Assembly: GCA_963736235.1 (NCBI GenBank)
Contig: CAVTOR010000031.1
Location: forward strand, 496,001-560,000
DNA from: CAVORB01 sp963736235
GTDB taxonomy: Bacteria; Pseudomonadota; Gammaproteobacteria; Chromatiales; Chromatiaceae
Direction: 5' to 3'
DNA length: 64,000 nt
Made by a program: the position numbers and the translations under genes. The notes under the pieces are model-generated. The model had not been told where the DNA came from, did not search any database, and saw nothing but the letters and a program-made list of their open reading frames with translations. This document shows, piece after piece, positions 1-7,852 of the stretch; positions within the stretch are counted from its first letter, which is position 1, and the number at the start of each line of letters is the position of its first letter.

Positions 1-672
1 CGGAAAGCTCGCCTCAACCGTCACTCCCTCGTGAGGGGCGAGCGGTCCGGCCGTGACGGTGAATACCCCATCATCTGGATTCCACTCGGAGCGGCCCCTG
101 CGATCGGTCGCCCCCCAGGGCCCGGTGAAAAAGCCGCTCTCGAGATCGGGATGCCCCTGCAATTCCTCGGGCAGCCTCAGCCGGACCTCGGCTGCCTGGA
201 TAGGAACAGCCCACCCCGTGCCAATGGCGTTCCAGCGGAAAGCGTCCCGCTCCCCCACGGGAAGCAGAGCGTCCGTTACCTGATAGCGTATCTCGTACGT
301 ATGCCGACCCGAGATGGTACGGTCCGGGTCACCGATGCGCAGCCGCAGCATCGGCCCCGCATCGCCGTGCACGGATTCCTTCGCCCAGTGCGCCGCATGG
401 CGATCCTGCCCGATGCTGATTCCGCTGATTTTCAGCGTCCGCCGCCCGCCCCAGGGGGCGGGGACGGTATTCGGGATGTCGCGGAAGATACCATGACGCT
501 GAAGTTCGCCGAAATCGTAATCGATCCGCTCCTCGACGAGCAGCGTGCCGTCGGCACCCGCCACCAGCGACGCTCGGTAGTCGCGGATCTGCTCGGCATG
601 AACAAGGGTGGCGGCCCAGCCGAGAATCAGAAGGGTAAGCAGCCGCTTCCCGCCGCCTGCCCGGGCCTCGCG
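1..672 (-). CDS. DUF2207 family membrane-associated protein, N-terminal part, cut by window edge
   Basis: Reading the minus strand from 672 down to 1 gives an open frame that fits the N-terminal extracytoplasmic part of DUF2207 (YciQ-type) proteins. There is a hydrophobic stretch with RLLTLLILGWA, then VHAEQIRDYRASL, a segment with ERIDYDF and GIFRDIP, and later GTGWAVPI. The family is of unknown function and is often encoded next to LemA, as here. The frame starts directly after the lemA stop but contains no ATG, GTG or TTG at its head. A GTG at 676-674 overlaps the lemA stop in a different frame, and removing one base from the G/C-rich run around 640-665 would join it to this frame. So the start is either lost by a frameshift or affected by a base-call error. 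The 3' end lies outside the window. Confidence 0.7.
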
Positions 673-1225
673 TCACTCGAACTTCACCTGCGGCGTGATC
701 CGCTCTCCCGCGTCCTCCAGCTCGAAGTACTCCCGGGTCCCGAAGGAGAACAGCCGGGCAACCGCCATGTCAGGGAAGGAATCGACCTTGGTGTTGTAGT
801 CGCGGACGACGGCGTTGTAGTAGCGGCGCGCGTTCTGGATGGCGTCCTCGATCTCGGAAAGCTGTGTCTTCAGCTCGAGGAAGTTGGTGCTGGCCTTAAG
901 GTCCGGGTAGGCCTCGGCGAGCGCGAAGATCTGCCGCAGCGCGGCGGTCAGGGACATTCCGCGGCTCCTGTTCGTGGACCGTGGAGGCGTCGATCCCCAA
1001 TTGCCGGGCGTTGACCACCCGCTCCAGGGTGTCTTTCTCGTGGGTTGCGTATCCCTTGACCGTCTCGACCAGGTTGGGGATCAGGTTGTGGCGCCGCTTG
1101 AGCTGAACGTCGATGTCGGACCAGGAGGAATCGCCCTGGGCCCGCAGCGAGACGAACCTGTTGTAGATGACGATCGCCCAAAACAGGACGATGCCGAGGA
1201 TACCCGCGATGATCCAACCTTCCAT
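673..1225 (-). pseudogene. lemA: lemA family gene interrupted by a frameshift
   Basis: LemA proteins are small, with one N-terminal membrane helix and a coiled helical bundle outside it. Their biochemical role is unclear. The N-terminal half reads from the ATG at 1225 (MEGWIIAG, hydrophobic helix, then SWSDIDVQLKRRHNLIPNLV). The C-terminal half lies in another frame (SLTAALRQIFALAEAYPDLK to PQVKFE, stop at 673). The two frames meet near 958-985, where one surplus base would restore a protein of about 183 residues, the normal length for the family. A Shine-Dalgarno-like GGAGG precedes the ATG. Either the gene is broken or the sequence carries a one-base error. It overlaps the start region of the following DUF2207 gene, so the two probably formed an operon. 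An intact paralogue lies at 34152-34721. Confidence 0.8.
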
Positions 1226-1498
1226 TGCCTGCCTCCGCCTGTGATGGGAAGACGATCTTAGGCTGACCCGTTGCCGCAAAGCCGAGATCGCCCCGTGGTG
1301 CTCGTGCCGCAAGCCTGGCGGCCTCCCGAGCAGGGTCGATCCTGGATGACACCGGATTGCCACAGGTAGGTCAAGGCATTCAGTGGCACCTTGGGGGGAT
1401 GGCCGAGAGATCCCCGCCCGCGGTGCTGCCCCGGACGCACCAAAGCCTAAAACGCCCGGGTATCCGTCGCGCGATTTTCAGAATATGAAAAAAATATC

Positions 1499-1527
1499 TT
1501 GCGTATTTTAGAATGTTCTAATATTGT
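1499..1527 (+). promoter_or_regulatory. Sigma70-like promoter with palindromic operator in its spacer
   Basis: A TTGCGT box at 1499-1504 and a TATTGT box at 1522-1527 are separated by 17 bp. The spacer holds the perfect inverted repeat TTAGAA-TG-TTCTAA (1508-1521), which extends imperfectly to 1505-1524. The surrounding AT-rich tract contrasts with the GC-rich neighbourhood. It lies about 75 bp before the sulfur globule protein ORF. The same palindrome with the same geometry is found at 56215-56243. A repressor covering the core promoter is the natural reading, but this is inferred. Confidence 0.65.
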
Positions 1528-1599
1528 GTGCCTCACGAGATCGCACACAACAACGCTCTCGCTTGCTGTTCCCAACTAAATCCAATTTGGAGAAACTTG

Positions 1600-1959
1600 A
1601 TGAAAAAGCTCGCTACTGCTGCCGCTATCGCTGCTCTGCTCGGTGCTTCCGCTTCCGCTTCCGCCTTCTGGGGCGGTGGTCCTTGGGGTGGTGGTCCTGG
1701 GTACGGCTCCGGCGCCAACGACTGGTGGAACGACATGATGGGCGACGGCTACGGTGACTTCAATATGAGCATGTCCGGTGGCGGGCGTGGCTACGGCCGC
1801 GGCTACAACCGCTGGCACGACTACTACGGTTACGGCCCGTATGGCTACGGCGGTCCTTACGGCTACGGCGCTCCCTACGGCGGCGGTTACCCCTACGCGG
1901 CCCCCTACGGCGCTCCGATGGCCCCGCCGGCTGCTCCGGCCCCCGCGGCCACCAAGTAA
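1600..1959 (+). CDS. Sulfur globule protein-like secreted Gly/Tyr-rich structural protein
   Basis: A 119-residue protein beginning MKKLATAAAIAALL, with a clear signal peptide and a likely cleavage after ASASA. The mature part is made almost entirely of Gly, Tyr, Pro, Trp and Ala, with GYG, PYGYGG and WGGGPWGGG blocks, and ends in a Pro/Ala-rich tail. This composition and size match the envelope proteins of periplasmic sulfur globules in purple sulfur bacteria and relatives (SgpA/B/C family), which coat stored elemental sulfur. The ATG at 1600 was chosen because GGAG lies 8 bases upstream and the signal peptide starts there; the longer reading from 1528 adds an implausible leader. Other secreted glycine-rich proteins can look alike, so the assignment rests on composition plus context. 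Confidence 0.75.
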   Translation: MKKLATAAAIAALLGASASASAFWGGGPWGGGPGYGSGANDWWNDMMGDGYGDFNMSMSGGGRGYGRGYNRWHDYYGYGPYGYGGPYGYGAPYGGGYPYAAPYGAPMAPPAAPAPAATK

Positions 1960-2903
1960 GGACTTCCTACACATCTAAATGCGGGCTCATGCACACGGAG
2001 GTGCATACTCGCGCAGGCTTCGCAAGGCGCATCTGATCGCACGATTGCTGCGCCGAAGCCTGGCCGTTCTGGCGTCGGGGGGAGGTTGTGAGCGGCAAGC
2101 AGTATCGCAGTAGCGAGCCCCTTCCTTCGACGCCACCCATCCCCCATTCGATACCTCCCGCATCTCCCAGGCAGCGAAACGAGATGACACCGTCACCCCG
2201 TCAGCACCGCTGATCTCGGGTTTCCCTTAGCCTTCCCGCAAGTCCCCGTGAGCGTCGCGGAACACCGTACTCGTCGAGTTGGGTGTGCGGGCCGTCGGCC
2301 GGGACCTCGATGCATTCAAGGGGCTGGTGCGTTACGTGTTCGAACAGACGCGGCAGTCAGAGACCAGCGAGCAAGCTACGGCATCCACGTCCATTGTCGC
2401 CCGCTCGTCAGCGCCTTGTTCTGTGACCCGAATCCCTCAAGCCTCAATCCAATGGCCAGATCCATCCGGTTTCGTGGACGGGATCAATATTTCCCGACTC
2501 GGTTGCTGCCGATACTGAAGTGCGGGATGCCCCCGCCTCGTATGGCGTCCGCGAACACAGAGACCGATCATGTACCCCCAGCTTGTCATCGCACTCTACG
2601 GTCAGTATCTCGCGGCCATGTATGCCGCCTCCCTATTCAATCCAGCCAACTACTTCCCCGATCTGCATCTCGTGCCAGCTCATCCGCGAGCACTTCCAGA
2701 CGACCCGGCTCCCCAGGGGTTCAAGAAACCCGATAGGGCGCGCCCATGCGCCTTGCAGGAAACTCCACAGACGATTGCATGCGGGCGAGTGAAGCCTGGT
2801 TGTACCAAGGCCGGGCAGCCTGTGCGGGCGCCCTCAATCTACTGCTCAGAGCTCGAGACCCACCGCTAGCCCCCGTTCCACCCTGACCGGCTTCCTGTCG
2901 ATC
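1960..2903. other. No recognisable gene
   Basis: About 940 bases without a convincing gene. Short open frames exist on both strands but have no recognisable domain and poor amino-acid composition. A six-base inverted repeat, ATGCAC/GTGCAT (1989-2006), follows the sulfur globule gene but has no T-tract, so it is a weak terminator candidate. The stretch may be decayed coding sequence. Confidence 0.5.
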
Positions 2904-3167
2904 ATGGAAGCCGAATACGGGCACCTATTGGGACTGCTTCAGTCCTACCTCGCATCCGGTCGTCTCTACATGGCGGAAGAGGAAGAGGCGTTGATCGAGG
3001 CGGGCAACCAGCAGCTCGAGGTTGCGGCACGGGCATTTAATATCGAGGACCTCCCGCCCGCCCTGGTGAGCAGGGACTTCCTGCGGGGCAAGGCCATCCT
3101 GAAAACGGCGGGGCTCCTGGCCCCGCACGGGAAGCACCACGAACGTCAAGAGCATGAAAATCGATGA
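2904..3167 (+). CDS. Hypothetical acidic helical protein or gene fragment
   Basis: An 87-residue frame starting MEAEYGHLLGLLQSYL, with Leu- and Glu-rich stretches (MAEEEEALIEAGNQQLEVA) and a basic tail. The frame stays open upstream of the ATG, so it may be the end of a longer, decayed gene. I do not recognise a family. It sits in a stretch with other broken genes, and no clear ribosome binding site is visible. Treat as a possible fragment. Confidence 0.3.
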   Translation: MEAEYGHLLGLLQSYLASGRLYMAEEEEALIEAGNQQLEVAARAFNIEDLPPALVSRDFLRGKAILKTAGLLAPHGKHHERQEHENR

Positions 3168-3318
3168 AACCAACAGTTAGCCATACCTGGGTCAAATCAG
3201 GGTGCCTTCCTGTCGACGTAGTCGCCAGCGCAACCGCCAGGCCGAGAAAAGTTGTCGGGCCGAAGCGGCAGCCGAGGAGGGGGCGAAACGCTTCGGGGTT
3301 CCCGGCCGGTCTCCAGTC

Positions 3319-3701
3319 TTGGTCTTTCTGTCCAGGCGCCGACTCATCCGCTGTGCATTGATGTTGCTTGCCGTGCTTGCGTGCGCCGCGGTAACGGCCG
3401 GGACCATGCAGGGTACCGCCGCCTACCGTGAGCGGATCGCGCTGCCGGCCGACGCGGTGTTCAAAGCCCAACTGCAGGACATATCGAGAGCGGACGCCCC
3501 GGCGACCGTGCTCGGCCGCAGTACATTGGTCCTCGCTGGGCAGCCGCCGCTCCGATTCGAGATCGCCTACGACGAAACAGCCGTGTAACCAGAAGGCATT
3601 ACAGCCTACGGGCAACCGTCAGGCATCAGGGACGCCTGCTATACCCGACCGACCGCATCTATCCAGCGCTGACCGGTAGCAACACGCCTCTCCAACTGTA
3701 G
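3319..3701 (+). pseudogene. YbaY-type lipoprotein gene with a frameshift
   Basis: YbaY-domain lipoproteins of unknown function begin with a lipoprotein signal and a GT-x-x-YRERIALPxDA pattern. Here the first frame gives a basic/hydrophobic leader with a possible lipobox (VLAC), then TAAYRERIALPADAVFKAQL, SRADAPATVLGRSTL and FEIAYDETAV, and stops at 3586-3588. The missing end continues in another frame from 3588 (RRHYSLRATVRHQGRLLYPT and on to a stop at 3699-3701), matching the family's C-terminal strands. One missing base near 3585 explains the break. The start is uncertain; TTG at 3319 gives a reasonable signal peptide and ATG at 3361 a very short one. Either a recent pseudogene or a base-call error. 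Confidence 0.7.
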
Positions 3702-4165
3702 CTCGTGTCTGTACCGGGGGCGCAGGAGCAATAGCCAATTGGCGATGGTATCGGCACCCAGGCCGACGCCCTTGTCACCCTTTGCCTCAGAGATCTGCGG
3801 CTACGGACCGCGACGGAGGGGGATCCCCAGCGCGGACGTGGAATCATTCGCGTCATCGTCTCCTTTCTCCGGTTGCTCGGACGTTTCTCGAGTTCGGGGC
3901 CACAACCAGCAGGAGGGAGCGAACACCTGTCGTTCATCGGCGACGATGACCGGCTGCATGCCCCGTTTTGGCGAGTGCGTCACAAAACGCAGCGATTCGT
4001 ATGGCTTCTTCCCACGGTTACTGGATTCCAGCGGCTGGCCGGCGGCGCAAGTCGGCTTTGCGCTCGGCAACTGGACCATAACCGGACTCCGGTCCGGGAT
4101 TTGCAGTATGCAGATCGAAGTCACCCGGTAATCAACAGATCAAGGCCCCGTTTAAGACCGCGACG
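3702..4165. other. No recognisable gene
   Basis: This stretch of 464 bases holds overlapping short frames on both strands and nothing that resembles a known domain. It follows the broken YbaY-type gene and may be decayed sequence of the same locus. Confidence 0.45.
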
Positions 4166-4387
4166 ATGTTCGACTTGACTGAACTCGACAGCCTAATCGC
4201 CTATGAAGACCTCCAGCGGGCCGGCTACCCTTTAGAAGCCGAGGACGCGCTTGCTGCCTGGGCGCAGGGAGAAGTGTACCGACCCGCGCGGTACATGGAG
4301 TTGCCTGACGGCATCCGACACAAGATTGCGATAGTGAATTGGCAAACGCTCCGGGGAGACGCGAGAGATGCGCATCCTGATCGTTGA
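4166..4387 (+). CDS. Hypothetical 73-residue protein overlapping the GGDEF gene
   Basis: A frame starting MFDLTELDSLIAYEDL with acidic, helix-prone composition and a plausible codon pattern. It overlaps the start of the response regulator gene by 20 bases, an arrangement that suggests translational coupling. I do not recognise the family. It could be the remains of a longer gene. Support is limited to composition and position. Confidence 0.35.
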   Translation: MFDLTELDSLIAYEDLQRAGYPLEAEDALAAWAQGEVYRPARYMELPDGIRHKIAIVNWQTLRGDARDAHPDR

Positions 4388-5426
4388 CGACTCCGCGGAA
4401 TTCCGCGCGCTGGCCTGTCGTTTCCTGCGCGATGGCGGATTCGACGACATAGTTGAGAAGGCGTCCGCAGAGGACGCGCTTAACCACATCGGGCTCATGA
4501 GCCCGGATGACACCTTGCCGGTGCCCGTTGACCTGATCCTGCTGGACGTGAATCTACCTGGCATCAGTGGCATCGATGCCTGCCGCCGCATCAAAGCCGA
4601 TGACCGCTTCCAAGACGTGCCGATCCTCATCGTGACGGCAAATACCGACATGGCGCTGCTTCAACAGTCATTCGAAGCCGGCGCGTGCGACTACATTGCC
4701 AAACCGATTTGCCGCAGGGAACTGCTGGTGCGTCTGAAATCCGCGGGTCGGGTGAAACTGGAGTTCGAGCGGCGCAAGGCGAGAGAGTGCGAGATCCTGG
4801 CTGAGAAGCGGTTACTTGAGCGCGCCAATCTGCAACTCGAACGCCTCGCTAGCGCAGATGCGCTCACCGGGGTTGCCAACCGCCTCCGCTTCGAGGAAGT
4901 ATATAAGCGGGAATGGACCCGAGCGCAGCGTACACGCAGTGCACTCTCGCTCGCCATGGTCGATGTCGACGAGTTCAAGTCCTACAACGATACCTATGGT
5001 CACACACGCGGCGACGCCTGCCTGACGGCGGTGGCGAAGGCACTGGAATCCACCGCAGGGCGCGGCTCTGACCTCGTGGCCCGCTATGGAGGTGAAGAGT
5101 TCGTCGTCATCCTGCCCGGCTTCGACGAGGAAAGGGCGATGGATATGGCGCAACGCCTGCACGAGTCGGTAGCGCGGTTGCAGATCGAGCACGAGGCGTT
5201 AGACGTCGCGGTCTACGTGTCCGTCAGTGTTGGCGTTGCCACGACTGTTCCTTCACCGAACCAAACGCCTAGGAGCCTCATCGCTCAGGCCGACAAGGCA
5301 CTGTACCGATCCAAAGCGGCCGGGCGAAACCGCGTGACGCATGCGCGGGACATGTTTTCCGAAAGCAGCACTCGCGTTCGACAGGAGATCGGGGTGGGCT
5401 GCACAGAAACGAGGACCTATGTCTGA
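4368..5426 (+). CDS. Response regulator with diguanylate cyclase (GGDEF) output
   Basis: A 352-residue protein. Residues 1-125 form a phosphoreceiver domain with the acidic pair D7-D8, the phosphoacceptor D60 (LILLDVNLPG) and the conserved Lys in YIAKPI. A helical linker leads to a GGDEF domain with the intact catalytic signature GGEEF. Five residues before it is an RxxD inhibitory site (RGSD), so product inhibition by cyclic di-GMP is expected. The predicted role is phosphorylation-controlled synthesis of c-di-GMP from two GTP in the cytoplasm. No histidine kinase is adjacent. The stop overlaps the ATG of a small membrane protein gene (TGATG), so the two are probably translated together. Confidence 0.9.
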   Translation: MRILIVDDSAEFRALACRFLRDGGFDDIVEKASAEDALNHIGLMSPDDTLPVPVDLILLDVNLPGISGIDACRRIKADDRFQDVPILIVTANTDMALLQQSFEAGACDYIAKPICRRELLVRLKSAGRVKLEFERRKARECEILAEKRLLERANLQLERLASADALTGVANRLRFEEVYKREWTRAQRTRSALSLAMVDVDEFKSYNDTYGHTRGDACLTAVAKALESTAGRGSDLVARYGGEEFVVILPGFDEERAMDMAQRLHESVARLQIEHEALDVAVYVSVSVGVATTVPSPNQTPRSLIAQADKALYRSKAAGRNRVTHARDMFSESSTRVRQEIGVGCTETRTYV

Positions 5427-5590
5427 TGTGGATTCCAGCCCCGGTCTACGCAAGCCTCCCTTATGCTTACATCCTGGTCGGGAGCACCGCCGCTGTCTCC
5501 GTCAACAACCTGCTCGCATGGCTTTCGGGCGGCTTTTTGATCGCCGTCGGGTCTCTGATCTGGCTCGCGCGCCGGAGGAATCGTGCGTAG
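5426..5590 (+). CDS. Small membrane protein coupled to the GGDEF regulator
   Basis: A 54-codon gene whose ATG (5426-5428) overlaps the TGA of the diguanylate cyclase gene. It reads MWIPAPVYASLPYAYILVG, then a polar turn, a second hydrophobic segment (FLIAVGSLIWLA) and a basic end RRRNRA. That suggests two short membrane helices with a cytoplasmic basic tail. The overlap and clean composition argue it is real. No function is known to me; a membrane partner for the cyclase is a reasonable guess. Confidence 0.7.
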   Translation: MWIPAPVYASLPYAYILVGSTAAVSVNNLLAWLSGGFLIAVGSLIWLARRRNRA

Positions 5591-5748
5591 AGCGCGGCAA
5601 GGAGAATGTAGCGACACACCTCCCCGTATGCGCCGTGCTCGGAAAAAGCCCAGCGAGCGCCAACAGTAAGGATATCCCTCAGGAGAGTAAGGCTCTGCCA
5701 GCACTCAGAATTGCTCGCCTGCTGGCCACCCCTGTCGTCACCGTGACC

Positions 5749-7077
5749 TCAATACCCCTGAGCCGCTAAATCCAGGCGATCCGGATAAGCCGTTATGCGC
5801 TCGACGCCGGTGCTAATGCGACCGTCAGGGTAAAGCTCAAACCAACGGAAACCAGGCGTGCGCGGATCAAGCGCAAAGAGATCGCTGCGAGGCTTGAACT
5901 GGATACAGGTGGACGGGGCGGCCAGAAGGAGTACGTCCCGGCGAAAGGCCCGATAGTCCTGATGCACATGGCCGAACACAATGCCGCGCACCTGCGGGTG
6001 GCGGTCGATGATGGCGAAGAACTCCGCCGCGTTGTCCAACGCCATACTGTCGAGCCAGGCACTGCCGACGCGCACCGGCTGGTGGTGCAGGCAGATCAGT
6101 GTGTGGGTCTGTCGCTGCGCACGGAGTGTTTCCTCCAGCTCGTCGAGCTGGTCCCGATGCAGATGACCGCGTTCCGACCCGGGCACGGAGGAGTCGAGGA
6201 AGACGATGTTCCACCCGCCGCACTCGACGGACGATGCGAAGCTGATGCCGCTGCCCCCAAGCGTGTCGGCGAGGATACGCAACCGGTCATGGTTTCCAAG
6301 CAGGCAACTACAAGGGGTATCCAGGTCGGCGATGCGCCGCTTGAGGTATTGGTAGCCCTCCCGGTGATCGTCATGGACCAGGTCCCCGGTCATGACAATC
6401 CGGTCCACCGGCCAGAACCGCGCAAACGCAAGGTCCAGCACCAACTCAAAGGTTTTGCGCGTAGTCTGACCCAGGAGGCGGCCTCCGGGGTCGGCGAACA
6501 GGTGCGTGTCCGTCAGTTGCAGCAGGCGCACGACTTCGGTCCCGAGGTCAGCCGGAGCCGAGCTGGCATGAGACCGTCCGCGATAGCCGCCGCGGACGCC
6601 ACCGGAACCCCTTGCGAGCCGCGCAGCAGGGATCAACTGATTTCCCGAAAACGGGGCGCCTGCCGTCAGCGCCCTCTGAAATCTAGCAGGCGGACGCTTG
6701 CTGTCGACTTGGCGCTGCACCGCGATCGGGAGCGTCAGGTAACCGGAACTGTCTTTGGTCAGGTACTCATCCGGGGCCACTCCCGTTTCCCGGGATGACA
6801 AGGCGTTGCCGCCCTCGTCCGAGAACATGATGGTCTTACAATTCGGGGAGACTCGGCGCAACACCCGGAGGATATCCGACCCAGCTGCCCAGCTCAGTCG
6901 CGGCGCAACGATGGCGGCGTCGAAATGGTGCCTGGCCAATCCCTCTGCCAGCGCGGTAGGGGTGTCGATCCCGATGATCTCAGCGTCGGGAATTTGATCC
7001 TTGAGAACGAGTTCTACGAGCCGGCGGTCGGCGAGGGCCTCGTCAACTACCAGGACCTGGATGGGATCATGCGTCAT
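5749..7077 (-). CDS. Degenerate receiver domain fused to CpdA-like cyclic nucleotide phosphodiesterase
   Basis: A 442-residue two-domain protein. Residues 5-125 look like a response-regulator receiver (VLVVDE with D12/E13, and the Lys in YLTK at 108). The phosphoacceptor position in VAPRL carries Ala58 instead of Asp, so it should not be phosphorylated. After a Gly/Arg-rich linker (126-180) comes a calcineurin-type metallophosphoesterase with all metal-binding motifs: DTH (190-192), GDLVHD, GNHD, the HHQP histidine and GHVHQD. This matches CpdA, which hydrolyses 3',5'-cAMP to AMP. The fusion suggests that a partner binding the pseudo-receiver controls cAMP breakdown; that is inference. It is convergent with the GGDEF gene cluster. 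Confidence 0.85.
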   Translation of the reverse strand: MTHDPIQVLVVDEALADRRLVELVLKDQIPDAEIIGIDTPTALAEGLARHHFDAAIVAPRLSWAAGSDILRVLRRVSPNCKTIMFSDEGGNALSSRETGVAPDEYLTKDSSGYLTLPIAVQRQVDSKRPPARFQRALTAGAPFSGNQLIPAARLARGSGGVRGGYRGRSHASSAPADLGTEVVRLLQLTDTHLFADPGGRLLGQTTRKTFELVLDLAFARFWPVDRIVMTGDLVHDDHREGYQYLKRRIADLDTPCSCLLGNHDRLRILADTLGGSGISFASSVECGGWNIVFLDSSVPGSERGHLHRDQLDELEETLRAQRQTHTLICLHHQPVRVGSAWLDSMALDNAAEFFAIIDRHPQVRGIVFGHVHQDYRAFRRDVLLLAAPSTCIQFKPRSDLFALDPRTPGFRWFELYPDGRISTGVERITAYPDRLDLAAQGY

Positions 7078-7852
7078 TGCAGGGTTCCGCCAAAATCACT
7101 ACATGCCTGCCTTTCGTGGGTACATGAAGGACCCACTCGAAGGGAGAACAGAACTTGCCCCGAATGCCCGGAAAATCCCGCTGCGAGAAGGTACGATCCG
7201 TTCTCGCTTGGGCGGTCAGCTTAGTGCCCGGAGTGCCCGAGCCTATCGGGCAACGCTCTTCGGTATTAGTAATGCGTATGCCATTTTAATGCCAGATAAC
7301 AAATTCTTTTATTACAATTGGTTATGAATGATATCGCATGCCACCAGAATGCCGTATTGTCGGTTGCCAGTGACGTTTTGTTCGTGGATCGCCTTCCAGT
7401 TTAGCTACGGGCTACCGGCAGGGAGGGAGAAAATCCCGGGCGCGCCCAATCCGCTGTGGATCTCATCGTAGGTCTTCGCGGACCGTGCTTGTACGGGCGG
7501 TGGTTAGCTGGAAAAGCGAGCCACGGTTGTACGGCTCGACCGTCTGCGAGGGAGACACGTCTGCCGGTCATCAAGGCAAGCCCAGATCAGCAGAGGATCT
7601 CAAACAATGGCAACAACGAGCCGGTACCTATGGGCAGGTATTGCGGAAAGGAACACCATCTCCCAGCCGTCCGGATAGTCCCCAACGGGTCGGCGGAAAA
7701 CGCTGGTGCCCTGCTCCGGGAGCCGTTGAGTCAACGCGGCCACAAGTGCATTCTCAACTTCGGCGTTTGAGACCCGCCTTGAAGGGGAGGTTTGCGACTT
7801 CGTCGCCCGGAGTGAGCCTCGGGGCGACCCGCGAGATCCCCCGGACGACGAC
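7078..7852. other. Long non-coding stretch with an AT-rich island
   Basis: About 775 bases between two minus-strand genes with no convincing gene. 7260-7340 is strikingly AT-rich (runs such as AACAAATTCTTTTATTACAA) compared with the GC-rich surroundings and may hold a promoter or a transferred remnant. A 7-bp inverted repeat, GTCGCCC/GGGCGAC (7802-7808 and 7822-7828), lies just downstream of pyk but lacks a T-tract. Confidence 0.45.

Noticed and set aside
31..1014. 327-codon plus-strand frame across the lemA/DUF2207 region
   Set aside because: The minus strand encodes recognisable LemA and DUF2207 sequence; the plus frame has no domain.
7480..7780. Possible group II intron or transposase remnant
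   Set aside because: GTACGG-TTCGA-like fragments and short frames suggested one, but no reverse transcriptase, transposase or defined ends could be read.
7802..7828. Inverted repeat GTCGCCC/GGGCGAC as pyk terminator
   Set aside because: Long loop and no T-tract on the pyk strand.
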